Positions 6,997 through 15,110 of a stretch of 18,735 bases of DNA are shown in pieces. The first letter of the stretch is position 1, and each line of letters opens with the position of its first letter. The DNA is from CAYWBI01 sp964456445 (GTDB taxonomy: Bacteria > Calditrichota > Calditrichia > Calditrichales > J004): NCBI GenBank assembly GCA_964456445.1, contig CAYWBI010000067.1:1-18735 (forward strand), read 5' to 3'. Under the pieces are notes generated by a model. That model did not search any database. It had not been told where the DNA came from and saw only the letters and a program-made list of their open reading frames with translations. A program made the translations under genes and the position numbers.

Positions 6997-9243
6997 TTAT
7001 TTAGTTAGATCACCAGCTTTCATTTCTTCAATTTTGTTGTTTTGGATTTCTGCAACAAAACCATGAAAATCAAATGATCTTTCTGACAATGCTTCAGTCA
7101 ATAAATGATCTGGAAGACATTTCGAAAATTTAGAAAAATATACCGGTTTCAAATTTTCTTTTAATTTTTTTATAAATTCATTCGTTTCATTTAAATTAAT
7201 ATTTTGCATGTCAGAAATAAATCTGATAATATTTTCCCAATTTAATTTTTCAGGAGATTTTAACGATTTAATTGTTACAAATTTATAATTTGAAGAGCTT
7301 TGTCCCAATCCAGATGAATTTATCATTCTTGATAATGTACGATTAATTTTATCTCCGGCAAAAGTCCAAATCTTTATTTTAAAATCATCAACATCTGCAA
7401 CCCAAATATATTCATTCCAGTTAATATTTTTTATCTGATGTTGAGCAGATTTAAAACAACTTCTTGCATTATCATCTAAAAAAGATAGGATATTATTGGA
7501 GAAAAGAATTCTACCTGCTTCTTTTGCGACCTCATATGGCACATCAAAACCCTGAAACGTCACCCATCTTGGGGCACTCCCTGCCTTTGTTTTTCTTGCA
7601 AAAATTTGATGCGAATCTGTTTTTACTTTATATGCTTCCCATTCAAGACCACCAAGGACAAATAAAAATGGAATGTCCAATGATTCAACAAATGCAGAAT
7701 CCAAATTACCCACATGTTTTCTTTCATTATAAACTTCATATAATGGGCCGGTATCGAAAACCGCGAATAGTTTTTGCCAGTTGGCTCCTAAAAAATATTT
7801 TTCTGTTTTCTCACCTACAACCAATTCACCATCGACTTCCCTAAAATAATTATTTGAAATCATATTTGAAATCAGTTCTTGAAACTGATTTCTATTTATG
7901 GCTGAGAAACAATAAGCAGCTGATAAAGTTTCCCATGCCTTACCTGGAGTAATACCATTATTTTGGAGACTTAAACAAATTAGCTGATGAGCTAAAATAT
8001 GGATTGATCTTTTGGGAAATTTCAAATTTTCGGAGATGTTTTTCAACCCCAAACTAACAACGGCGCTTAGAAGAATAAGATCTTCTTCTTTTAAAAGCAT
8101 TCCACGAAAATATTGAGGCCTTCCTGGCCTGCGTCCTGTTCTCCCAACTCTTTGAAGAAATGAACTTGAACTTGAAAGTGAATCTAATTGGATAACCTGA
8201 TCCAGCTCACCAATGTCAATTCCCAATTCTAAGGTTGATGTGCTAATGATAGCATCAATCCCGCTTTCAAGGTCATTTTTTATTTTGATTCTATTCTCTG
8301 CTTCTTCCCGATAATGTTTGCTTACTGATGAATGATGGGTACGAACCTTAACAGGAATACTCCTCATTTTTAAGGAATTAAGTCGTATTATAGCAGATGC
8401 TACCGATTCGCAAATTGTTCTTGAGCCACCAAATATGATAGATTTTTTATTTGGAATAGTTTTATACAAAGCAGTTAATCTTTTAAATGAAGCTGGAATT
8501 ACTTGCCCATCGCCTGAATTCTCATTATAAAAAAATTGTATTTCAAAATCCTTTTTTTTAGAGGCTAATGAATCAACAAAAATACGTTTACCTGTTTTTC
8601 TACGAGTGCCTGCCAACCAGTGTAACATTTCCTGAGGATTACCTATTGTTGCTGTAACCGCAATCCGTTGTGGGTGATGATTTATTTTAGATTCAAGACG
8701 TTCAAGAAGAGAAACTAAATGACTTCCCCGATCGACACCAGCAAAATTATGAGCTTCATCAATGATGATTGTCTGTAATTCCGAGAAAAAATGTTGCCAT
8801 CCAGTCTTGCGAAGGAGAATTGCTTCAAGTGATTCTGGAGTAGTTAATAAAACCTGAGATGGATTTTGAAAGGTATTTATTTTTTCTCTCTGGCTGACAT
8901 CGCCATGCCACTTAAAACTATGAAGCCCACAGACTGATGAATATTCAGTTGCTCTAATTTCAATGTCATTTAATAGAGCACGCAGTGGGGCCAAATACAA
9001 AATCTGAACAGAGTTTACTTTAACTTTTGCAGCCCTGGTCAGGGTTGGGAATAAAACTGCCTCTGTTTTACCACCTGCAGTTGGCGCTTCAATGATACAA
9101 TCTTCACCGCTTAAAATTACGGGTATTGCTTTGATTTGGATATCTTTTAATCCTGTTTTCCAGCCTCTATCCTGAATGATTTTTTGAAGACCCGGATGAA
9201 TTGAATCAATGATTTCAAGCTGTCTCAATTTCATATTTATCAT
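6997..9243 (-). CDS. brxHI: Lhr-like superfamily 2 helicase, BrxHI type
   Basis: The product is 748 residues, the size of BrxHI proteins and about half the length of full Lhr. Superfamily 2 motifs are in order: Q-like LKDIQIKAIP (32-41), Walker A APTAGGKT (53-60), motif Ia APLRAL, motif Ib TTPESLE (134-140), DEAH (162-165), motif III TAT (197-199), motif V TSTLELGIDIG (335-345) and motif VI QRVGRTGRR (364-372). The C-terminal half has the Lhr-type winged-helix and beta-barrel region (VGNLDSAFVE, LFVLGGLEWEAYKV, where Lhr proteins usually have GGRxW). It should be an ATP-dependent 3'-5' nucleic-acid translocase in the cytoplasm. Its start overlaps the stop of the upstream ATPase gene (TAATG), so the two are translationally coupled. 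In type 2 BREX, brxHI sits beside brxD, and the same pairing is seen here without the other BREX genes. The gene is markedly AT-rich compared with the flanking operons, consistent with acquisition. An alternative start is the ATG three codons downstream. Confidence 0.85.
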   Translation of the reverse strand: MINMKLRQLEIIDSIHPGLQKIIQDRGWKTGLKDIQIKAIPVILSGEDCIIEAPTAGGKTEAVLFPTLTRAAKVKVNSVQILYLAPLRALLNDIEIRATEYSSVCGLHSFKWHGDVSQREKINTFQNPSQVLLTTPESLEAILLRKTGWQHFFSELQTIIIDEAHNFAGVDRGSHLVSLLERLESKINHHPQRIAVTATIGNPQEMLHWLAGTRRKTGKRIFVDSLASKKKDFEIQFFYNENSGDGQVIPASFKRLTALYKTIPNKKSIIFGGSRTICESVASAIIRLNSLKMRSIPVKVRTHHSSVSKHYREEAENRIKIKNDLESGIDAIISTSTLELGIDIGELDQVIQLDSLSSSSSFLQRVGRTGRRPGRPQYFRGMLLKEEDLILLSAVVSLGLKNISENLKFPKRSIHILAHQLICLSLQNNGITPGKAWETLSAAYCFSAINRNQFQELISNMISNNYFREVDGELVVGEKTEKYFLGANWQKLFAVFDTGPLYEVYNERKHVGNLDSAFVESLDIPFLFVLGGLEWEAYKVKTDSHQIFARKTKAGSAPRWVTFQGFDVPYEVAKEAGRILFSNNILSFLDDNARSCFKSAQHQIKNINWNEYIWVADVDDFKIKIWTFAGDKINRTLSRMINSSGLGQSSSNYKFVTIKSLKSPEKLNWENIIRFISDMQNINLNETNEFIKKLKENLKPVYFSKFSKCLPDHLLTEALSERSFDFHGFVAEIQNNKIEEMKAGDLTK

Positions 9244-12134
9244 TAGTTAAGGATTTCTGCAATTTTTGAGATCGCTTCTTTCTCAGATGAATCAATATGA
9301 ATAAGCTCTTCATGAGAAATATTCGGATTTTCTTCGCACAAATCCAAAATGTGGACAAATTCTCTTATGATTGGTCGTGGCTTTCGGTTGACCGATCCTT
9401 CTCCAAAAGAAGTCCAGTCTTGTACAAGTTTTTGAAGTGCAACATCCGGTATTCTGTTTACTGCATCCCAATTATATGCGATACCATGAATGTTTCTCAC
9501 TTTGCCAATGACAGCAAGTAATTTTGATTGGTTAAGCCCCTGAAGGGTAATAACCGGTTGGCGGACACTCATTAAGCCTTCTGGGCCATTTGGGATAGAG
9601 ACTCGATCTGCGAGGGCTTCGTAGCTTTTAAGGCCTGCTCTGTCATCTTCAAAAAAGGTATCAGTTCCGGTAAAGATTAATAGACAATTTGGAAAACCAT
9701 TTTTACCTGATTCGTCAATTAAAAGACGCAATATTTCAAGCGCTTGTTCACGCTGCCGGGTGTGTGGAAATTTACGAATAAGTTCCAGTTCATCTACTAT
9801 TAGAAGAAGCCCGTGATAGCGTGATCCCTTGATCACTTCAAGTAATGCATGAATTCTTGGAAAAACTTCATTGGGCTCAAGATATCCTCTCACCCCAATT
9901 TCATTCAACATTTTTCCAGACATTAAGCGACTCCCACTTAGCCATGCAATAGCAGTTGATGCAAGAACAGGATTATTTGTACTTTTAGCCCTATAATATG
10001 CTCTAAGTGCCGGCGCAAAACCAGGATCAAGATCGGATAAATAAGCAAGTTCAGATTCAACTCTCTTCCCAACGATTTCTAACAACTTTTTCTGTGAATC
10101 AGGATTTATGGACGATAAGTCTTCGATTTGTGCAGTTTTCCTATGAATTGTGAGAAGCCATGATTCTAAAATATCTGTTAAGGCACAAGAATCCGTTTTC
10201 TCAGGAATTCTTAAACCATTTATTAAACCGTTATAAAAAATAGGTAAATCTGACAAAGGTTGATCCGGTCCTATATTTACAGTTGAGACAACAAACTCTT
10301 CTTTCAAGGCATGCTCACGAAGCCATGAACTTAAAAAGGTTTTCCCTGCCCCGTATGGGCCTCGAATAAACTTAAATGGTGATTTATTACTTTTAGCTTC
10401 AGTTAATAGGTCTTTTAAGTGAGTTCTTGCTTTATTTTGACCGATGATAATTAAATCAATATTTTTTTCTGGAACGACTCCTTGTCTTAATGCATCAATT
10501 ACAGCACGGGCGGCTCGTTTTTCAAGAAAATGTTTATTTTCAGCTTTTTCGCCAATCCATTCATATATATTTACACTTCTAACACTTCTTACTCTAAGTG
10601 GATTATTCTTTTGGCTCCGCAATTTTGCAACAATCTCGGCCATATGAGCTTTCGTTAAAAACCATCCCAATCCATGAGTACGGCTGGCCCTCTCAATATC
10701 ATGTTCAGTTAATGATTTTGTTTCTTTGATCAGAGATAAAATAATTTGTTCATCTTCCTCTAAAAAAGGATAATCTAATTTTATGTTTTGAAAACCTTTA
10801 GGGTGAGTTGCTTTCTGTATATCAATTAATTTCGCAACATCTGGAGCTGCTTCTGTTATTTCCATCCCTTTTGCTTCAGCCTGAGACTCCTGATCTTTAA
10901 TAACTGCCTTTGCCGTTGATTCACTATACGTAATCCTTGAACCCTCAATGAGTCTGTCAATCAACTCACTTTTTACGCCGGAAACTTGGATGCCTAATTT
11001 TCTGCACAGTTCAGATAGATCGCTCTTCCTTAAACGATTAATAATAGAAATATCAGACCAGGGACTTTCTATTAGGCGTTTAATTTTTTCATCTTTGACA
11101 CCACTTGTTTTAAGAAAGCTTTGGGATAATACATCATATAATTGATCATTGGTTAATATTTGTAAAAATTTTATGAAAACATCGTCTGAAAGTTCTCTTT
11201 CTTCGGGTTTCGAAGGAAGGGGGGAAACTTCTTCTTGAACAACATCTTCATGTAAGTCAAGTCCACTATCAAAAAAATCGATAATATTTGACACTACCTC
11301 GGATTTTCTACCCGATACTTGTATTCCATTATTTCTGCAAAATTCTCGTAATTCATCAATCTGCATAAAATTCAGAAGTTCGGTTGGTGGAACCAAGGCG
11401 TTAATAATTCTATTAATTCTTTCAACTTTGGTGCCGCTTAATTGGAGTCCGGTATTTTCTAAAACCAGATGTAATTGTTCATTTTTAACTAAACTAAGCA
11501 AACGAGTATATGGATCAGTTTCTAAATCAATACCCCATGCACGCCTAATCTGTAAAGCAACTTCATCTGCAATCGAATAGTTGTTTTCATATATTAAAAC
11601 CAAACCAGTTGACAAAAGATAGTTTCGGGCAGATACATAAGCGCTCGAATTATCCCATAACTGGCGAACATCCGGATGATGTTCAAGTAGAAGATGTTCT
11701 CTTGTCCACATTCCTAATTCATTTCTCAAAGCTTCTAATAATTGAGCTTCACTTCGATCAATTTCATTGTCGCTTTCCCAGGCATTTTTAAGGACATTTA
11801 TATATAATTGATAGTTCTTCCCTGTGGATAATCCTTTTCCGGATTCTGCTCTTTGGGTCATTTCTTTTGTTGTTGAGAGTACTTTCTCCTGAAATCCTTC
11901 GACCGGTTGCAGGTGGTTAGGGGCATGGAGTAATAATTTTATAAATGCATATGTCGGTGGCCGAGAAGGAGCCAATGCAGATGCAACATAGGACAATGAA
12001 CTTAGTGCGGCTTGGATTTCTTGCGTTATTACGCTCCTTGGTAGTCTTAAGTTTGCAGCCTCGTCCACTTTGTCTGCAGCTAATTGATCAATTGCCGGAT
12101 CAGAATATTTTCCGAGAATTTCGATGAGTTTCAT
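9243..12134 (-). CDS. brxD: TerB-like / SAP-repeat / BrxD-type P-loop ATPase
   Basis: The product is 963 residues, far longer than a typical BrxD (roughly 400-450). Residues about 105-150 (LYINVLKNAWESDNEIDRSE, ALRNELGMW) resemble a TerB-like helical domain. Four SAP-like helix-extended-helix repeats follow, near 210-245, 253-288, 321-356 and 365-397, each with the GLxxSGxK or GIQVSGxKSE turn typical of this DNA-binding fold. A winged-helix-like segment lies near 455-505. The C-terminal part (about 540-950) is a BrxC/BrxD-family ATPase: GPYGAGKTF Walker A (Lys598), LLLIVDELEL Walker B (Asp781, Glu782), the family-typical FTGTDTFFEDD (821-831), and a late KPRPIIREFV segment. It is first in the operon; AGGAG lies 8 bases before the ATG. 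Role by inference: a DNA-sensing ATPase that works with the helicase downstream, probably in defence. The gene symbol refers to the ATPase domain only. Confidence 0.82.
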   Translation of the reverse strand: MKLIEILGKYSDPAIDQLAADKVDEAANLRLPRSVITQEIQAALSSLSYVASALAPSRPPTYAFIKLLLHAPNHLQPVEGFQEKVLSTTKEMTQRAESGKGLSTGKNYQLYINVLKNAWESDNEIDRSEAQLLEALRNELGMWTREHLLLEHHPDVRQLWDNSSAYVSARNYLLSTGLVLIYENNYSIADEVALQIRRAWGIDLETDPYTRLLSLVKNEQLHLVLENTGLQLSGTKVERINRIINALVPPTELLNFMQIDELREFCRNNGIQVSGRKSEVVSNIIDFFDSGLDLHEDVVQEEVSPLPSKPEERELSDDVFIKFLQILTNDQLYDVLSQSFLKTSGVKDEKIKRLIESPWSDISIINRLRKSDLSELCRKLGIQVSGVKSELIDRLIEGSRITYSESTAKAVIKDQESQAEAKGMEITEAAPDVAKLIDIQKATHPKGFQNIKLDYPFLEEDEQIILSLIKETKSLTEHDIERASRTHGLGWFLTKAHMAEIVAKLRSQKNNPLRVRSVRSVNIYEWIGEKAENKHFLEKRAARAVIDALRQGVVPEKNIDLIIIGQNKARTHLKDLLTEAKSNKSPFKFIRGPYGAGKTFLSSWLREHALKEEFVVSTVNIGPDQPLSDLPIFYNGLINGLRIPEKTDSCALTDILESWLLTIHRKTAQIEDLSSINPDSQKKLLEIVGKRVESELAYLSDLDPGFAPALRAYYRAKSTNNPVLASTAIAWLSGSRLMSGKMLNEIGVRGYLEPNEVFPRIHALLEVIKGSRYHGLLLIVDELELIRKFPHTRQREQALEILRLLIDESGKNGFPNCLLIFTGTDTFFEDDRAGLKSYEALADRVSIPNGPEGLMSVRQPVITLQGLNQSKLLAVIGKVRNIHGIAYNWDAVNRIPDVALQKLVQDWTSFGEGSVNRKPRPIIREFVHILDLCEENPNISHEELIHIDSSEKEAISKIAEILN

Positions 12135-12688
12135 TCAGTAAACTCCTATTTTAAAGAATGAAGGAGAAAAATTTTAGCAAATGGTTGATCATAGAGTATA
12201 ATCTGAACATTTTCCATAAACTTTGAATAAATAGAGAAAATATATTGCTTTTTAATAAGGGTCTCAACCGCTATTGTACTCTCTTAATGAAGCACTATAA
12301 CATGCCTAATTGATAAAATAAGAAACACAACCTAACACAACATACACGGAATGCTTTAAAAAAGCAATATGGGAAACCCTTTCAATTGATATCGACTTGA
12401 AATCGTTTGGTTTACACTTCTTAGTAGCTAAAATATTAAAAGTTATTGGATTGGAACGTTTACAAACAATATTCGGTTTCTGAATTTAATTAAATTATTC
12501 AGGTTTAATAACTGTATAAATCGCTGTCCATCCGGGGGCACAAGGAAATCACAACCTGAAATTTTAGTTTCAACAAAAAACCGCTTTGCCGTATATTGCT
12601 ATCTCAGCCCAAACAGGATTCAATTATTGTCTTTGATCGTGTCCTAATGGGCTTATAGATATATGTTAAAACAGACAGGAGTACCCTT
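12135..12688. other. AT-rich divergent intergenic region
   Basis: These 554 bases separate the minus-strand ATPase-helicase operon from the plus-strand PHP/AlkP operon, so both promoters should be here. I see no gene. Visible structures are an interrupted inverted repeat (ATATTGCTTTTTAA at 12242-12255 against TTAAAAAAGCAATAT at 12356-12370), a local hairpin GCTTT-AAA-AAAGC inside its right arm (12353-12365), and CTGAAT/ATTCAG (12480-12485 with 12497-12502) around a TTAATTAA core. Any of these could be an operator, but none can be assigned. Confidence 0.45.
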
Positions 12689-12883
12689 GTGAACATCACT
12701 CTCGACCCGGCGCTGTTGAAGCGTCTTGAAAAATATTTAAGCGACAGCAGTTTTAAGGAGATGACAGAATTGGTCAATTTTATTCTAAATGATTTCCTGG
12801 ATCAAAACGATGCTTCAGGCCAGACGTCCTTCACAGATACAGATGGAATAAATAATCGTTTAAAAGACCTGGGGTATTTTTAA
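12689..12883 (+). CDS. Small ribbon-helix-helix-like protein
   Basis: The product is 64 residues, beginning at a GTG with AGGAG 6 bases upstream. MNITLDPALLKRLEKYL followed by FKEMTELVNFILNDFLDQ fits a short beta strand and two helices, as in the CopG/Arc ribbon-helix-helix fold. The C-terminus (NNRLKDLGYF) matches the RLxxLGY tail I associate with proteins encoded beside AlkP-superfamily phosphodiesterases and with some of those enzymes themselves. Its stop overlaps the next start (TAATG), so it is the first gene of the operon. It could be an autoregulator of the operon or a small partner of the AlkP enzyme; the sequence cannot decide. Confidence 0.7.
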   Translation: MNITLDPALLKRLEKYLSDSSFKEMTELVNFILNDFLDQNDASGQTSFTDTDGINNRLKDLGYF

Positions 12884-13758
12884 TGGCTGTTGACCTGCAT
12901 GCCCACACCACTTTTTCCGATGGAACATTAACACCAAAAAAACTGGTTGAACGGGCAATAAAACATAAACTAAAAGCCCTGGCTATAACAGATCATGATG
13001 AAATCGGTGGGAACCGTCCGGCCATGGATGCCGGCCATGGCAGTAAGCTTCATGTTGTGCCCGGGGTTGAGCTGAGCATCGATTATAAGCTGGAGGGAAC
13101 GGCCCATTTACATTTGTTGGGTTTGTTTATCGATCCGGATAATACCGGTATGCAGCAAGCCTTTGCCCAATTGCGGAGTGCACGGCGTGAACGCGGCTAT
13201 CTTATTCTTGAAAAATTGAAAGCCTTAAATATTGACATCAATCCCGATGAATTGGATACCATGACTGCGGGTGGTAGCGTGGGACGGCCCCATATTGCCC
13301 AGTTGATGATAAAGACAGGTGCGGTAAGCAATGTCTATGAAGCTTTTTCCGGTTATTTGTCCAAGGGTAAACCGGCGTATGTTTCAAAGGAGAAATTGCG
13401 TTTTTTCCCCGCCACGGAATTGATACATGAAGCGGGCGGTCTGGCTGTGCTCGCACACCCCATTAGTTTGCATTTAAAGACGTACCGAGACTATGCAGCC
13501 TTTTTCAATAAACTGAAACGCGAGGGTCTGGATGGCGTGGAAGTATATTATCCGTCGCATAACTGGAATTTTACAAAGGGTATGATCTCGGCCGCCCAAA
13601 AACATGGTTTACTTCTCTCCGGGGGCTCCGATTTCCATGGCTCTGTCAAGCCGGACATTGAACTCGGCGTGGGGCGTGGCAAGTTATATGTGCCGGACAA
13701 GGTTTTTCTGGATTTGCAGGATGCCGCGACAGAAAGGCACAAGGCGGGAGATGCATAA
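12883..13758 (+). CDS. PHP-domain metal-dependent phosphoesterase (RNase AM/YciV-like)
   Basis: The product is 291 residues, the usual length for YciV/TrpH-family PHP proteins. The metal-binding motifs are complete: DLHAHTTFSDG (His6, His8, Asp13), ITDHDE (36-40), PGVELS with Glu63, TAHLHLLGLFID with the His77/79 region, GRPHIAQLM (134-142), AVLAHP with His192, and SGGSDFHG with Asp250 and His252. Characterised members hydrolyse 3',5'-nucleoside bisphosphates or act as 5'-3' exoribonucleases on short RNAs, so a cytoplasmic nucleotide or RNA 5'-end phosphoesterase is the best guess. It overlaps the upstream small gene by one base and is followed after one base by the AlkP gene, so all three are translated as a block. 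Confidence 0.87.
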   Translation: MAVDLHAHTTFSDGTLTPKKLVERAIKHKLKALAITDHDEIGGNRPAMDAGHGSKLHVVPGVELSIDYKLEGTAHLHLLGLFIDPDNTGMQQAFAQLRSARRERGYLILEKLKALNIDINPDELDTMTAGGSVGRPHIAQLMIKTGAVSNVYEAFSGYLSKGKPAYVSKEKLRFFPATELIHEAGGLAVLAHPISLHLKTYRDYAAFFNKLKREGLDGVEVYYPSHNWNFTKGMISAAQKHGLLLSGGSDFHGSVKPDIELGVGRGKLYVPDKVFLDLQDAATERHKAGDA

Positions 13759-13759
13759 G

Positions 13760-15088
13760 ATGCTGGTCATCGGACTGGATTGTGCCGAACCATCTTTGGT
13801 GTTTGAACGCTGGCGGGCAGATCTGCCGAATATCGCCCGGCTTATGCGGCAGGGCTCCTATCGAAAGATGCGCAGTTGTGATCCGCCGATCACCGTTCCG
13901 GCCTGGTCGGTAATGACCAGTGGCAAAACTCCCGGTGAACTGGGGGTGTATGGTTTCCGCAACCGTAAGAGTTATAACTATGATGATAAATTCGTGGCCG
14001 ATGGCCGGGCGATAAAAATCCCGCGTTTGTGGGATATACTCACCGCCGCCGGAAAAAAATCCATTGTAATCGGTGTACCACAAACCTATCCGCCAAAAGC
14101 CATAAACGGTTATCTTGTTAGCGGCATACTTACACCGCCGGGGGCCGTAAATTTTACCTGGCCGGCCCGTCTTGGTCGTCACATACATAAAAATTATCCC
14201 CACTATCAAACAGATGTTCCAAATTTTAGACAACAAAACCCCGCGTCCTTGCTGAAACAAATCTATAACATGACTTCCGCCCGCTTTGCCCTGGCCAGGG
14301 AATTGATTCAAAAACATGCCTGGGATTTTTTTATGCTTATGGAAATTGGTCTGGACCGGATGCATCACGCCTTCTGGCAATACATGGACCCCGACAGCGC
14401 CTTGTTTGTGCCGGATTCGCCTTTTGCCGACGCCATCTTTAATTATTATAAATTTTTAGATGCCCAAATTGGCGAACTGCTGCCCCTATGCGGAGATGCC
14501 GATGTGCTTATCGTTTCCGACCATGGTGCACAAGCCATGCGAGGCTTGTTTCGTTTAAATCAATGGCTTATCGATGAAGGATATTTGTATTTAAAAAAAC
14601 CGGTTGTGGATGGCCAGGCGCTTGATATGCGGCAAATCGATTGGACAAAAACACGTGTTTGGGCCGATGGAGGCTATTATGGCCGTATCTATTTTAACGT
14701 GAATGGGCGGGAGCCACAGGGCATTGTCCAGGAAAAAGATATCCCGGGCTTAAAAAAGAAAATAAAAAAACAACTTACCGGGGTGATAAGACCCGGCGGG
14801 ACAACCCGATTGAACCGGGTTCTGGACCCTTTGGAAATCTATCCCAGGCTAAACGGCATCGCACCCGATTTGATGCTTTATATGGAAGATTTGGCGCTGC
14901 GGGTGAGTGTTTCATTGGGTGAAACGCTCTTTATAAAAGAAAATGACACCGGGCCGGATGGGGCCAATCATGCCTATCACGGACTTTGTATTTCCAGCCG
15001 GATGGCTTTACCCAATCCGTTTTCCATTTATGATGTTGTCCCGCTCGTTTATAAAATTTTGGTATTAGAACCGAATGAACACTTTTAA
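13760..15088 (+). CDS. AlkP-superfamily phosphodiesterase/nucleotide pyrophosphatase-like hydrolase
   Basis: The product is 442 residues. I chose the ATG at 13760, which has GGGAG 9 bases upstream; an in-frame ATG at 13751 is possible but abuts that sequence and overlaps the PHP gene. Two-metal AlkP residues are visible: Asp7 (MLVIGLD), probable nucleophile Thr45 (PPITVPAW), Asp199 and His203 (GLDRMHHAFW), Asp254-His255 (VSDHGAQAMRG) and His404 (GANHAYHG). There is no signal peptide, so it is probably cytoplasmic. Relatives labelled type I phosphodiesterase cleave phosphodiester or pyrophosphate bonds; the substrate here is unknown. Immediate coupling to the PHP phosphoesterase suggests successive steps on a nucleotide-like or phosphorylated substrate (inference). 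Confidence 0.87.
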   Translation: MLVIGLDCAEPSLVFERWRADLPNIARLMRQGSYRKMRSCDPPITVPAWSVMTSGKTPGELGVYGFRNRKSYNYDDKFVADGRAIKIPRLWDILTAAGKKSIVIGVPQTYPPKAINGYLVSGILTPPGAVNFTWPARLGRHIHKNYPHYQTDVPNFRQQNPASLLKQIYNMTSARFALARELIQKHAWDFFMLMEIGLDRMHHAFWQYMDPDSALFVPDSPFADAIFNYYKFLDAQIGELLPLCGDADVLIVSDHGAQAMRGLFRLNQWLIDEGYLYLKKPVVDGQALDMRQIDWTKTRVWADGGYYGRIYFNVNGREPQGIVQEKDIPGLKKKIKKQLTGVIRPGGTTRLNRVLDPLEIYPRLNGIAPDLMLYMEDLALRVSVSLGETLFIKENDTGPDGANHAYHGLCISSRMALPNPFSIYDVVPLVYKILVLEPNEHF

Positions 15089-15110
15089 AAATTTCTGAAA
15101 GGGGATTCCT

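Noticed and set aside
6997..12134. Complete BREX, DISARM or restriction-modification locus
   Set aside because: No methyltransferase, PglZ-type phosphatase, Lon-like protease or nuclease gene is present; only the ATPase and helicase are supported.
13646..14380. 244-codon minus-strand frame
   Set aside because: It is antisense to the AlkP gene, whose catalytic motifs are unmistakable; a long shadow frame is expected in this composition.
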